This document shows positions 49,706 through 59,627 of a stretch of 64,000 nt of DNA, piece by piece. Within the stretch, counting starts at the first letter, position 1, and the number at the start of each line of letters is the position of its first letter. The position numbers were made by a program, and so were the translations under genes. The notes beneath the pieces are model-generated. The model was not told the DNA's origin. It saw nothing but the letters and a program-made list of their open reading frames with translations, and made no database searches. Source of the stretch: Lacrimispora celerecrescens (GTDB lineage Bacteria; Bacillota; Clostridia; Lachnospirales; Lachnospiraceae); contig NZ_JPME01000010.1 of the NCBI RefSeq assembly GCF_000732605.1, positions 248,036-312,035 of the forward strand, in the 5' to 3' direction.

Positions 49706-52168
49706 TTATACTTCTTCCAGCTCTACCTTTACCTTCTCTAAATGCCAGATATCCTTTACATATTCTTCGATGGTCCGGTCTGAGGTAAATTTTCCGCTGC
49801 AGGCAACATTTAAAATAGCAGCCTTCGCCCACCACGCTTCATCCCGATACGCCTGATCGATCCGGCGCTGGGCCTCTGCATAGGATGGGAAATCCTTTAA
49901 AATAAAGTACGTATCCGCACGGTCACTGCTCTGAGTATTTAATAAGGAGTTATAAATATCGCGGAACAGTTCCGGGTTTTGAGGAGAATAATAACCGTTG
50001 ATCAACTGCATCAGCACTCTGCGGATCTCGTAATTATTATTGAAAATCTCCATGGGATTATATCCGCCCTCGTTCTCATAGCGGATCACCTCGTCGGAGG
50101 ACATGCCAAAGATAAAGGCATTCTCCGATCCCACTTCCTCTACAATTTCCACATTGGCTCCATCCATCGTTCCAAGGGTCAGAGCGCCGTTTAACATGAA
50201 TTTCATATTTCCGGTTCCGGAGGCTTCCTTGCTTGCCGTGGATATCTGTTCGCTTACATCCGCCGCAGCAAAGATGATTTCTGCATTAGAAACCTTATAG
50301 TCCTCAATAAAAACAACCTTGATCTTACCGCCGATGCTTCTATCGTTGTTAATGACATCAGCCACCGCATTGATCAGCTTTATAGTCAGCTTTGCACGCT
50401 CATAGCCTGCCGCCGCCTTTGCACCAAACAAAAAGGTTCTGGGAACCATATCAAGGTTTGGGTTATCTTTTAGCTGATTATACAAATACATGACGTGCAG
50501 GATGTTCATAAGCTGCCGCTTATATTCGTGGAGACGCTTCACCTGCACATCAAACATGGATCTGGGATCCACATCGATGCCGTTATGCTCTTTAATATAT
50601 TTTGCCAGGCGAACCTTGTTCTGGTATTTAATATCCATAAACTCCTGCCGGCACCTGGGGTCATCGGCATAGATTGCCAGTCGGTGTATATGAGGCAGAT
50701 TGGTGGTCCAGTCGTCTCCGATCTTTCTCGTCACCCATTCAGCCAAAAGGGGATTTCCATGGAGAAGGAACCGCCTCTGGGTAATGCCGTTGGTTTTATT
50801 GTTGAATTTCTCCGGCATCATCTGATAGAAGTCCTTTAGCTCCTGGTTCTTTAAAATTTCTGTATGAAGTCTTGCAACACCATTTACAGAGAAGCCTCCC
50901 ACGATGGCAAGATTGGCCATGCGGACCTGACCGTCATAAATAATGGACATACTCCGAAGCTTTCCCTGGTTTCCGGGATACATCTCCATGATCTTCTGCT
51001 GGAATCTCCGGTTTATTTCTTCTACGATCTGATAGATTCTTGGAAGCAGTCTGGAAAACAGCTCAATGGGCCATTTTTCCAGAGCTTCCGACATAATGGT
51101 ATGGTTTGTATAGGCGCAGGTCTTTGTCGTGATCTCCCATGCTTCATCCCAGCTTAAGCTGTAGTCATCAAGAAGAATCCTCATAAGCTCCGGTACCGCC
51201 ACAGTGGGATGGGTATCGTTCAGCTGGAAAACTGTCTTTTCGAAGAACTTATGTATGTCCTCATGCTTTTCCATGTACTTCATAACCGCCCTCTGTACAC
51301 TGGCGGAAATAAAGAAGTACTGCTGTTTCAAACGGAGTTCTTTTCCTGCATAATGGTTGTCGTTGGGATAAAGGACCTCTACGATGGTTTTCGCCAGGTT
51401 TTCCTGTTCCACTGCCTTCTGGTAGTCTCCCCTGTCAAAGGAATCAAGACTGAAGGTGTTGATGGCCTGGGCATCCCAGATCCTTAAGGTATTCACCACA
51501 TTGTTTCCATATCCTACGATGGGCATATCATAGGGAACTGCCAGGACAGACTGATATCCCTCCTGGATAAAACGTTCTCTTCCGTTTTCCCGTACCGTAT
51601 TGACATAGCCGCCGAATTTTACCTCTGTGGCATATTCGGCGCGGCGAAGTTCAAATGGATAACCGTTTTTCAGCCAGTCATCAGGAATTTCCACCTGATA
51701 TCCGCCTTCTATCTTCTGTTTGAACATGCCGTAGCGGTACCTTATGCCGCAGCCATAGGCTGGATACCCGAGGGTTGCCAGGGAATCCAGGAAGCAGGCC
51801 GCAAGACGGCCCAGCCCCCCGTTTCCAAGAGCCGGATCCGGCTCCTGGTCCTCTATGGTGTTTAAATCAAAGCCCAGTTCTTCAAGAACTTCCTTTACTT
51901 CCGGCTGAGCCATAATGCTTATGATGTTATTGCCCAAAGTACGGCCCATAAGGAATTCCATTGACAGATAATACAGGGTTTTTACATCCTGTTCCTCGTA
52001 TGTCTTATGGGTTGCAATCCACTCATCTATGATAACATCTTTTACTGCATAGGCCACTGCCTGGTACATCTGCTCCGGAGTAGCCTCATCAACCGTCTTA
52101 CGGAATACATTCTTCATGTTAAACAGAACACTTTTCTTAAAGATCTCCTTATCAAATCCCATACTCAT
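49706..52168 (-). CDS. glgP: glycogen/starch phosphorylase
   Basis: An 820-residue PLP-dependent GT35 enzyme releasing glucose-1-phosphate from alpha-glucans. Motifs are LSMEFLMGRTLGNNI, DPALGNGGLGRLAACFLDSL, GIRYRYGMFKQKIEGGYQVE, NDTHPTVAVPELMRILLDD and the PLP-lysine site KEASGTGNMKFMLNGALTLG. Length is normal. Start at 52168 or 52162; AGGAGG precedes both. 21 bases after ileS in the same direction, so partial read-through is possible. Confidence 0.95.
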   Translation of the reverse strand: MSMGFDKEIFKKSVLFNMKNVFRKTVDEATPEQMYQAVAYAVKDVIIDEWIATHKTYEEQDVKTLYYLSMEFLMGRTLGNNIISIMAQPEVKEVLEELGFDLNTIEDQEPDPALGNGGLGRLAACFLDSLATLGYPAYGCGIRYRYGMFKQKIEGGYQVEIPDDWLKNGYPFELRRAEYATEVKFGGYVNTVRENGRERFIQEGYQSVLAVPYDMPIVGYGNNVVNTLRIWDAQAINTFSLDSFDRGDYQKAVEQENLAKTIVEVLYPNDNHYAGKELRLKQQYFFISASVQRAVMKYMEKHEDIHKFFEKTVFQLNDTHPTVAVPELMRILLDDYSLSWDEAWEITTKTCAYTNHTIMSEALEKWPIELFSRLLPRIYQIVEEINRRFQQKIMEMYPGNQGKLRSMSIIYDGQVRMANLAIVGGFSVNGVARLHTEILKNQELKDFYQMMPEKFNNKTNGITQRRFLLHGNPLLAEWVTRKIGDDWTTNLPHIHRLAIYADDPRCRQEFMDIKYQNKVRLAKYIKEHNGIDVDPRSMFDVQVKRLHEYKRQLMNILHVMYLYNQLKDNPNLDMVPRTFLFGAKAAAGYERAKLTIKLINAVADVINNDRSIGGKIKVVFIEDYKVSNAEIIFAAADVSEQISTASKEASGTGNMKFMLNGALTLGTMDGANVEIVEEVGSENAFIFGMSSDEVIRYENEGGYNPMEIFNNNYEIRRVLMQLINGYYSPQNPELFRDIYNSLLNTQSSDRADTYFILKDFPSYAEAQRRIDQAYRDEAWWAKAAILNVACSGKFTSDRTIEEYVKDIWHLEKVKVELEEV

Positions 52169-52189
52169 TCTACAAGGCCTCCTAACCGT

Positions 52190-55100
52190 TTACTGAACCT
52201 TCTCTACACCCAGGGTTACATTTTCACCGTTAATGTTCCATTCTTTCACATAACCGGCCGGCGTTTCAAGGATGATGTCTTCCGCAAGTACTTCGCTCTT
52301 TACTTCTTCCTCGTGGTTCTTTAATATACCGGCAATCTTTTCATTGCCCACGCTGTATACCCGAATGTGATCCATCACTTCAAACCCGGCTTCCTTACGC
52401 ATGGTCTGGATCTTGCTGATCAGCTCTCGAACAAATCCTTCCGCTAAAAGCTCTGGTGTCAAATTGGTGTCCAGAACAACAGTAATGGTGTTATCACCTT
52501 CGGATACATAGCCCTCTGTCTGGGCGGTGTCAATGAGTAAATCTTCCTTGGTAAGCACAACCTCTGTTCCGTCAAAGGTAAAGGTGAGGGCACCTGTTTC
52601 ATTCAAGGTATCCATAGCCTCATTGCCGTTGACTTCTCCAAGGGCTTTTTTAATGGCTCCAAGCTGTTTGCCGTATTTAGGCCCAACGGTCTTTAACTGA
52701 GGTTTAAAACTGTAGGATGTGAAATCTCTTACATCATCAGTAAATACCACTTTTTTTACGTTCAGCTCTTCCTCAATGATCTCCTGGTAGAATACAGGAA
52801 GGGCATGAGGCGCTTTTACAAACATCTGGCCAATAGGCTGGCGGTTCTTTAAATTGGCAGTATTTCTGGCAGCACGGCCCATGACTACGATTTTTAATAC
52901 TTCATCCATGTCAGTTTCCAGCTGCTTATCGATATAGGCTTTATTTGACACAGGATAATCACACAAATGAATGCTCTCCGGAGCAGACTTATCTACGCTG
53001 CAAACCATGTTCTGATAGATTTCTTCTGTCATGAACGGAATGAGCGGAGCAGCCGCCTTGCTTACGGTAACAAGGGCTGTGTAAAGAGTCATATAAGCGT
53101 TGATCTTATCCTGCTCCATTCCCTTGGCCCAGAAGCGCTCTCTGCTTCTTCGTACATACCAGTTACTCATATCGTCAACAAAATCCTGAAGGGCTCTTGC
53201 CGCCTCCGGAATCTGATAGCCGGTAAGGAATGCATCCACATCTCCCACCAGGGAGTTCAGCTTGGAGAGAAGCCATTTATCCATAACCGGAAGCTTATCA
53301 TATTCCAGACTGTATTTTGTGGGGTCAAATTCATCAATATTCGCATAAAGCACAAAGAATGCATAGGTATTCCACAGAGTCCCCATAAATTTGCGCTGTC
53401 CTTCCATAACCGCTTTTCCGTGGAAACGGTTCGGCAGCCATGGTGCGCTGTTTACATAGAAATACCAGCGGATGGCATCTGCTCCGTAGGTGTCCAAAGC
53501 ATCAAATGGATCTACCGCATTTCCCTTGGACTTACTCATTTTCTGCCCGTTCTCATCCTGGACATGCCCCAAAACGATTACATTCTTGTATGGTGCCTTG
53601 TTGAAAATCAAAGTGGAGATGGCAAGGAGGGAGTAGAACCAGCCTCTTGTCTGATCCACGGCCTCAGAAATAAAATCAGCCGGGAACTGCTTCTCGAACA
53701 GATCCTGGTTTTCAAAAGGATAATGATGCTGTGCAAAAGGCATGGAGCCGGAGTCAAACCAACAATCGATTACTTCCGGTACTCTCTTCATCTGCTCTCC
53801 GCACTTAGGGCAGGTAATGGTCACTGCGTCGATGTAAGGACGGTGAAGTTCAATCTCTTCCGGACAATTAGGGGACATGGACTTTAATTCCTCAATGCTT
53901 CCGATGGAATGCTGATGTCCGCACTCACATTCCCAAACGTTAAGAGGAGTACCCCAGTAACGGTTTCTGCTGATTCCCCAGTCCTGGACATTTTCCAGCC
54001 AGTCGCCGAAACGTCCTTTTCCGATGCTTTCCGGAATCCAGTTGATGGTATTGTTATTGCGGATTAAGTCTTCCTTTACATCCGTCATCTTAATGAACCA
54101 GGATTCTCTAGCATAGTAGATTAACGGGGTGTCGCATCTCCAGCAGTGAGGGTAGCTGTGTTCAAATACAGGTGCGGAGAATAAAAGTCCTCTTTCTTCC
54201 AGATCCTTAAGGATCATTGGATCCGCCTTCTTACAGAAGGTGCCTGCCCATTTGGTCTCCTCTGTCATCTCGCCTGCTGCATTGACCAGCTGTACAAAAG
54301 GAAGGTCATATTTTCTGCCAACCTTTGAGTCATCCTCACCAAAGGCCGGAGCGATATGAACAACACCGGTACCATCTGTTAAGGTAACGTAAGTGTCACA
54401 GGTTACATAAAAAGCTTTCTTATTTGGCTGTACGAAGTCAAATAAAGGCTCGTATTCTTTATATTCCAAGTCTTTTCCGGTGTACTTCTCTAAAATCGTG
54501 TATTCCTCTCCCAGAACCTTTTCACAGAGAGCCTCTGCCATATAATAGGTATAGTCTCCGGTCTGCACCTTTACATAGGTCTCTTCAGGATTTACACATA
54601 AACCTACGTTGGAAGGAAGGGTCCACGGAGTTGTGGTCCACGCCAGAATATAAGCGTCTTCTCCCTTTACCTTAAACCGGACGATGGCGGAGCGTTCCTT
54701 TACATCCTTATATCCCTGAGCCACCTCATGGCTGGATAAAGGAGTTCCGCATCGCGGACAATAGGGAACGATCTTAAAGCCCTTATACAAAAGGCCCTTT
54801 TCCCAGATCTTCTTTAATGCCCACCACTCAGATTCAATAAAATTATTCTCATACGTTACATAAGGGTCATCCATATCAGCCCAAAAGCCTACGGTCTTTG
54901 AGAAATCCTCCCACATGCCCTTGTATTTCCAAACGCTTTCCTTGCAATACTTGATAAATGGCTCTAAGCCATACTCTTCGATCTGTTCCTTGCCGTCAAG
55001 GCCCAGCATCTTTTCCACTTCCAGCTCAACCGGCAGTCCGTGGGTATCCCAACCGGCCTTACGGGGAACGTCATACCCTTTCATGGTCCGGTATCTTGGA

Positions 55101-55303
55101 ATCATATCCTTGATAACCCTGGTCAATACGTGTCCGATATGGGGTTTCCCATTGGCAGTAGGGGGACCGTCATAGAACGGGTATGTCTCCCCTCCCTTAC
55201 GGTTTTCCATGCTCTTCTTAAAAATCTCATGGTCTTCCCAGAATTTTTCTACCTCTTTTTCTCGTGCTACAAAATTCAAGTCTGTAGGGACTTTCTTATA
55301 CAT
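52190..55303 (-). CDS. ileS: isoleucyl-tRNA synthetase
   Basis: A 1037-residue class I synthetase. HIGH motif in GPPTANGKPHIGHVLTRVIK, KMSKS in NGQKMSKSKGNAVDPFDALD, an editing CP1 domain, two zinc-type CxxC pairs in the CP1 region (CPRCGTPLSS, CWRCDTPL) and an anticodon-binding C-terminal domain. This is the eukaryal-like ileS2 subtype found in many Clostridia. The start at 55303 follows TGGAGG; the longer frame reaches back into the T-box leader. Regulated by the T-box at 55330-55600. Confidence 0.96.
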   Translation of the reverse strand: MYKKVPTDLNFVAREKEVEKFWEDHEIFKKSMENRKGGETYPFYDGPPTANGKPHIGHVLTRVIKDMIPRYRTMKGYDVPRKAGWDTHGLPVELEVEKMLGLDGKEQIEEYGLEPFIKYCKESVWKYKGMWEDFSKTVGFWADMDDPYVTYENNFIESEWWALKKIWEKGLLYKGFKIVPYCPRCGTPLSSHEVAQGYKDVKERSAIVRFKVKGEDAYILAWTTTPWTLPSNVGLCVNPEETYVKVQTGDYTYYMAEALCEKVLGEEYTILEKYTGKDLEYKEYEPLFDFVQPNKKAFYVTCDTYVTLTDGTGVVHIAPAFGEDDSKVGRKYDLPFVQLVNAAGEMTEETKWAGTFCKKADPMILKDLEERGLLFSAPVFEHSYPHCWRCDTPLIYYARESWFIKMTDVKEDLIRNNNTINWIPESIGKGRFGDWLENVQDWGISRNRYWGTPLNVWECECGHQHSIGSIEELKSMSPNCPEEIELHRPYIDAVTITCPKCGEQMKRVPEVIDCWFDSGSMPFAQHHYPFENQDLFEKQFPADFISEAVDQTRGWFYSLLAISTLIFNKAPYKNVIVLGHVQDENGQKMSKSKGNAVDPFDALDTYGADAIRWYFYVNSAPWLPNRFHGKAVMEGQRKFMGTLWNTYAFFVLYANIDEFDPTKYSLEYDKLPVMDKWLLSKLNSLVGDVDAFLTGYQIPEAARALQDFVDDMSNWYVRRSRERFWAKGMEQDKINAYMTLYTALVTVSKAAAPLIPFMTEEIYQNMVCSVDKSAPESIHLCDYPVSNKAYIDKQLETDMDEVLKIVVMGRAARNTANLKNRQPIGQMFVKAPHALPVFYQEIIEEELNVKKVVFTDDVRDFTSYSFKPQLKTVGPKYGKQLGAIKKALGEVNGNEAMDTLNETGALTFTFDGTEVVLTKEDLLIDTAQTEGYVSEGDNTITVVLDTNLTPELLAEGFVRELISKIQTMRKEAGFEVMDHIRVYSVGNEKIAGILKNHEEEVKSEVLAEDIILETPAGYVKEWNINGENVTLGVEKVQ

Positions 55304-55329
55304 CTTTAGCGACCTCCATTTCTCCATAT

Positions 55330-55600
55330 ATAAAAAAAGCTCCCATCCCGTAATCAGGACGAAAGCCTCACTATATCTCCGTTGTACCACCTATTACCGC
55401 ATACCAGCATATGCTTTCCCTTAACGCAGAAAATACGTCCTGACCTAACGCCAATGCCTTCAGCCGGAAACTCCGGAGTGATATTCGAACCCACGCTACT
55501 TTCACCAGGCTTCCACCCTCCCCGGCTCTCTTTGGATTTCCCATGGTCCTACTGTCTCCATCAAAGTTTTTCTTCCTATTATGATGTGGTTATACTAATA
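55330..55600 (-). promoter_or_regulatory. T-box leader (tRNA-Ile) of ileS with terminator/antiterminator
   Basis: Minus strand contains the T-box core TAATAGGTGGTACAACGG at about 55380-55398, followed by the terminator hairpin GGCTTTCGTCC / GGGATGGGAGC-TTTTTTT at 55334-55368. Upstream lies a stem I region with a specifier-like GAATATCACTCC (ATC, Ile) near 55480. Binding of uncharged tRNA-Ile would favour the antiterminator and increase synthetase expression. Confidence 0.9.
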
Positions 55601-55615
55601 CTACCGTATTTTTTA

Positions 55616-55644
55616 ATTATAGGGATTAAAAAAAGAAATGTCAA
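55616..55644 (-). promoter_or_regulatory. sigma-A promoter of ileS
   Basis: Perfect TTGACA (55639-55644), spacer of 17 bases, TATAAT (55616-55621) on the minus strand, at the right distance before the T-box. Confidence 0.88.
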
Positions 55645-55685
55645 GGCTATTTTGATTTTCAGCCTGTGTCCATAAGGGTACAAAG

Positions 55686-55730
55686 GAGAACGGGTACCGA
55701 TTCATTTTCATGAAATTCGATACCCGTTCT
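55686..55730. terminator. strong bidirectional hairpin
   Basis: AGAACGGGTACCGA / TCGATACCCGTTCT stem with an A/T loop. The 640 bases between this hairpin and the next promoter (55731-56364) hold no gene I can support; short open frames there lack ribosome sites. Confidence 0.7.
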
Positions 55731-56364
55731 ACATGCTTTCATCCATTGGTTCCTAAATACCTCTCACGTTTTGTTTTTTGCATTGCGTTTTCTGGATGCT
55801 CTATATGAATTTTTTCCCGTTCCTTTCGCTTAAAACCATCTACAATCAAAATTCTCTGCATCGCTATTTTCATTCTTCTATATTGTTATCCAGCTACCGA
55901 ATAAAAATTCAATCGGGACGAATCAAAAATTACCCATCGGATGAATATTTCTCTGCAGTTATAACGAACTATAGGCATATAAGAGATTGGTAGATTTTCA
56001 TTCCGGCTTATTTCAATTTTTCTGCCGCTTTTTCCGGTTCTCGGCTAAGGTTTAACGGTTTTGCCTTTTGCCTGAATCAGCCAATTTGCTATTTCAGACG
56101 AAACTTATGTTTTCGGCGGAATCACCCTCCTTTTCTCTGTCATTCTCCGAAATAAAGTGGTACGTCGGATTTGAAATTATTTTCTTTTGTTTATGGCTTT
56201 ATTATATACTATCTCTCTGTATTTTGCAAGACTTTTCTTTAAAAAATAATAAGTTATTTATTAATTTTCAAATTGTATTGTTTAATTTAGATTATTTAAT
56301 CATTTATGAATATTTGTTTGTTTTTTATGTCACAATTTACTTCGTTAAATTTTTGTCAATTCCA

Positions 56365-56392
56365 TTGTTTTTTTGTAAACTTATGGTATAAT
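56365..56392 (+). promoter_or_regulatory. probable sigma-A promoter of pncB
   Basis: TTGTTT, 16-base spacer, perfect TATAAT (56387-56392), then 43 bases to the ATG. Confidence 0.65.
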
Positions 56393-56435
56393 GTGCGAAA
56401 AGGTTTAGTAAAAGGAAAAAAAAAGGAGAACAGCT

Positions 56436-57896
56436 ATGAGCCAGCGCAATTTAACTTTATTAACAGACCTTTATGAATTAACCATGATGCAGGGTTATTT
56501 TAAAGAGAAAGATGCCAACGAGACCGTTATATTCGATGTCTTCTACCGCAGTAATCCGGGTGGTAATGGATACGCGATCTGCGCAGGCTTGGAACAGGTC
56601 ATTGAATACGTAAATGAGCTTCACTTCGACCAGGAGGATGTGGATTATCTTAAATCCACCGGCCTTTTTGAAGAAGACTTTCTGGAATATCTCCACCATT
56701 TTAAATTTTCCGGCGACATCTACGCCATTCCAGAGGGCACGGTCATATTCCCTCGCGAACCCTTAGTTAAAGTCATTGCCCCCATTATGGAGGCTCAGCT
56801 GATTGAAACCGCTTTGCTTAATATTATCAACCACCAGAGCCTGATTGCTACAAAAGCGGCCCGTGTTGTATTCGCTGCTGCCGGTGATGGGGTTATGGAA
56901 TTCGGACTGCGCCGGGCCCAGGGACCTGATGCAGGAATTTACGGTGCAAGGGCTGCCATGATTGCAGGCTGCATCGGAACCTCTAACGTACTGGCTGGAA
57001 AAATGTTTCACGTTCCGGTGAGAGGAACCCATGCCCACAGCTGGATCATGAGCTTCCCCGATGAACTGACCGCATTCCGCAACTATGCAAAGCTTTATCC
57101 CACGGCATGCATTCTTCTGGTGGACACCTATGATACGTTAAAATCCGGTGTGCCCAATGCCATCAAGGTATTTAAGGAAATGAGGGAAGCCGGAATTCCT
57201 CTTACCACCTATGGAATCCGTTTAGACAGCGGAGACTTGGCATACCTTTCTAAAAAGGCTAAGAAAATGCTTGACGAGGCCGGATTTACAGACGCAGTGA
57301 TCTCCGCCTCCAATGACCTTGACGAGACTTTAATCAACAGCTTAAAGATTCAGGGCGCTACGATTAACTCCTGGGGTGTTGGAACCAATCTGATCACTTC
57401 CAAGGACTGCCCTTCCTTTGGCGGCGTCTACAAACTGGCGGCGATTTTGGATAAAAAGACCGACCAGTTTATCCCCAAGATCAAGCTTTCCGAAAATGCG
57501 GAAAAGATCACGAATCCTGGGAACAAGGCCATCAAGCGTATTTACAGCCGGGAAACTGGTAAGATCATTGCAGATTTAATCTGCCTGGATGGGGAAACCT
57601 TTAAAGAAAACCATTCTCTGCTCCTCTTCGACCCCATTGAAACATGGAAGAAAACCCACCTGGCACCTAACAGCTATACCATGCGGGATCTTCTGGTTCA
57701 GATATTTAAAGACGGGAAATGCATTTATGATACTCCTGCCGTTATGGACATCCAGTCCTACTGCAAAAAGGAACTGGATACCCTTTGGGATGAATCCCGC
57801 CGTCTGGTAAATCCTCATGAGGTTCATGTTGACTTATCCAACGAGCTTTGGCATATGAAAAATCAGTTGCTGGAAAGCTATCATTTCAGAGACTGA
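56436..57896 (+). CDS. pncB: nicotinate phosphoribosyltransferase
   Basis: A 486-residue enzyme of NAD salvage that makes nicotinate mononucleotide from nicotinate and PRPP. Starts SQRNLTLLTDLYELTMMQGY as usual for this family. Active-site segments are EFGLRRAQGPDAGIYGARAA (binding loop), GTHAHSWIMSFPDELTAFRN with the catalytic His, LVDTYDTLKSGVPNAIK, and YGIRLDSGDLAYLSKKAKKM. RBS AAAGGAGAA. Length is normal. It is followed by a hairpin terminator. Confidence 0.95.
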   Translation: MSQRNLTLLTDLYELTMMQGYFKEKDANETVIFDVFYRSNPGGNGYAICAGLEQVIEYVNELHFDQEDVDYLKSTGLFEEDFLEYLHHFKFSGDIYAIPEGTVIFPREPLVKVIAPIMEAQLIETALLNIINHQSLIATKAARVVFAAAGDGVMEFGLRRAQGPDAGIYGARAAMIAGCIGTSNVLAGKMFHVPVRGTHAHSWIMSFPDELTAFRNYAKLYPTACILLVDTYDTLKSGVPNAIKVFKEMREAGIPLTTYGIRLDSGDLAYLSKKAKKMLDEAGFTDAVISASNDLDETLINSLKIQGATINSWGVGTNLITSKDCPSFGGVYKLAAILDKKTDQFIPKIKLSENAEKITNPGNKAIKRIYSRETGKIIADLICLDGETFKENHSLLLFDPIETWKKTHLAPNSYTMRDLLVQIFKDGKCIYDTPAVMDIQSYCKKELDTLWDESRRLVNPHEVHVDLSNELWHMKNQLLESYHFRD

Positions 57897-58035
57897 TCTG
57901 ACCCGGCCTGTCCATTGTTCACAGTCTGGTCATAATCTTTTTACAGCCTGGTCAAATTTTCTTCATATTTGACCGATATACTGAAATCATCAGAAAAAGA
58001 TGTTGCCAACATACTTTGAGATAAAATTTTTTTTC

Positions 58036-58081
58036 ATAATTGCCGGTATTCCTCGATGGGATACCGGCTCCTCCCTTTTTT
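58036..58081 (+). terminator. hairpin terminator after pncB
   Basis: GCCGGTAT-TCCTCGATGGG-ATACCGGC followed by TCCTCCCTTTTTT. It lies 140 bases after the stop. Confidence 0.6.
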
Positions 58082-58105
58082 AGGGCTTCTTTTTATTCTG
58101 TCACC

Positions 58106-58294
58106 CTACATCTGTTTCCTCACAACCGTGTACTCATCCCCGAATTTAAAATGCGGGCAGCTTTGAAAGGAGTTGCTCAAAAACCGTATCATCTCATCCT
58201 CATCCAGATTGATCTCACACTCATAGCATTCGTATTCTTCATTATAATCATAGTGTATACAATGTTCACAGCTCGACTTCTGGTCCATTTTCAT
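58106..58294 (-). CDS. DUF6472-like small Cys-rich protein
   Basis: A 62-residue soluble protein: SSCEHCIHYDYNEEYECYEC, EINLDEDEMIRFLSNSFQSC, PHFKFGDEYTVVRKQM. Five Cys in CxxC and CxxC-like pairs suggest a zinc site. I recognise the short Clostridial family with DEDEM...FL and a final EY-V-R-QM (DUF6472). Its start overlaps the acyltransferase stop by four bases (ATGA), so it is translated from the same mRNA. Function unknown. Confidence 0.75.
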   Translation of the reverse strand: MKMDQKSSCEHCIHYDYNEEYECYECEINLDEDEMIRFLSNSFQSCPHFKFGDEYTVVRKQM

Positions 58295-59358
58295 CTCTCC
58301 TTATGCATTTTTCTTCTATAATAAACCGCACCCACTGCTTTTTTAAGCAGCCTTCCTATGGTCCCGTCGATGATCCAGGCGGCTGCCAGGGATATGAGAA
58401 ACGTAAGGATGGTTTCACAAAAGATTTTGGGAACGTAATAATGTCTTAGAAACGTCTTTTCCACCAAGCCTCTGGCTGCCTGTCCCAGAACCAGATAGTG
58501 AATTAAATAGATGGAATAGCTGTACCTGCTTATGAAGCTCACAGCTTTTGCAAGAACAGGCGCCTTGATATCCCCAAAACGTTCAAAAAACATAAAAATA
58601 GCCGCGGCCATTGCCATCATTGTGGGGGCTAAGTCGTGAATTCCCGGTGTAAAGGATGGCGTAACACACTTTTGAACCATAGTAATACCAAAGCCGGCCA
58701 TACCGAGAACCGCAAAGGGAAGATAGCTGCTGCTGCCATACAGTCGTTTTAATGCATATCCCAGGATGAAATAGATGAACCAGCCCTTAAACAGCATATA
58801 TTGAAACCCCTCTCCTATATCCAGGCCCAAAGCCGGAAGATAGGTGCAGATTCCCTGGACAATCACCATAAGTGCCAGAAAAAGCTTTAACTCCCTGTCG
58901 CTCATGGCCTTCATCATACGGGCTAAAAAGGGTGCGCAAAGATACAGCGCCATGATCACATACATAAACCACATATGGGGTGTCATGGGAATGGTTCCGG
59001 TTAAAAGTCCCTTTCCAAAGACTGCCAGATGCTCCTGCCACCGGAGGGGCACCACTCCCAGATAGATCGCATAATACCAGTAATAAATCCCGCTGTAACA
59101 TACAAAGGGAAGAACAATTGTCTGAAACCGGCTCCAGTAAAATCCCGGAATATCCTCTGTTCCGGATTTTAAAAGGAAAAGGCCGCTCAGCATAAAATAA
59201 ATCCCTACAAATGACAAAAGCACCGGCGAAAGAGCAGCCGAAAACAGCCACTGTTTATAGTTTAGCGTCTCCCCGGGAACCGCATGAACCATGATGATGG
59301 CAAAGACCGCAAGAGTCCTTAAGTAATCGTATTTCACTTCCCGCTTTTTAAGTCCCAT
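58291..59358 (-). CDS. acyltransferase family 3 membrane protein
   Basis: A 355-residue integral membrane O-acyltransferase (OatA/OafA-like fold) with about ten helices. N-terminal signature VKYDYLRTLAVFAIIMVHAV with the conserved Arg and His, then HMWFMYVIMALYLCAPFLAR and the C-terminal SRYSYSIYLIHYLVLGQAA. Such proteins acetylate sugars or lipids of the envelope. No periplasmic SGNH domain. Substrate unknown. Upstream of the DUF6472-like gene in the same transcript. Confidence 0.88.
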   Translation of the reverse strand: MGLKKREVKYDYLRTLAVFAIIMVHAVPGETLNYKQWLFSAALSPVLLSFVGIYFMLSGLFLLKSGTEDIPGFYWSRFQTIVLPFVCYSGIYYWYYAIYLGVVPLRWQEHLAVFGKGLLTGTIPMTPHMWFMYVIMALYLCAPFLARMMKAMSDRELKLFLALMVIVQGICTYLPALGLDIGEGFQYMLFKGWFIYFILGYALKRLYGSSSYLPFAVLGMAGFGITMVQKCVTPSFTPGIHDLAPTMMAMAAAIFMFFERFGDIKAPVLAKAVSFISRYSYSIYLIHYLVLGQAARGLVEKTFLRHYYVPKIFCETILTFLISLAAAWIIDGTIGRLLKKAVGAVYYRRKMHKER

Positions 59359-59507
59359 ATCTCTTCCTCCCTGCTTTCTCTGGGTTTAGAAAAGTATAGC
59401 ATATAAAATCCGATTTTGACAAATTTTTTATTTTATTAAAAAAGTGTAGACAAACTGAAATTCCTATGGTATCATAATGAAGTTGTCAGAGATGACATAC
59501 ATAAAAC

Positions 59508-59579
59508 GGCCTATTGGTCAAGCGGTCAAGACGCCGCCCTCTCACGGCGGAATCCCGAGTTCGATTCTCGGATAGGTCA
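59508..59579 (+). tRNA. tRNA-Glu (anticodon CTC)
   Basis: Acceptor GGCCTAT / ATAGGTC (one G-T pair), anticodon stem CCGCC/GGCGG with loop CTCTCAC (anticodon CTC), T arm CCGAG-TTCGATT-CTCGG, discriminator A. Confidence 0.95.
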
Positions 59580-59587
59580 TAAAAAGC

Positions 59588-59627
59588 AAAAACCCTGATT
59601 TTTCCAAAAGGAAAATCAGGGTTTTTT
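59588..59627 (+). terminator. terminator after tRNA-Glu (bidirectional)
   Basis: AAAAACCCTGATTTTCC / GGAAAATCAGGGTTTTTT, also serving the convergent DUF3793 gene. Confidence 0.9.

Noticed and set aside
52967-53887. 306-residue plus-strand open frame
   Set aside because: Antisense of ileS without family resemblance or ribosome site.
55778-56391. Short open frames in the gap before pncB, both strands
   Set aside because: A/T-rich, no ribosome binding sites, no recognisable composition.
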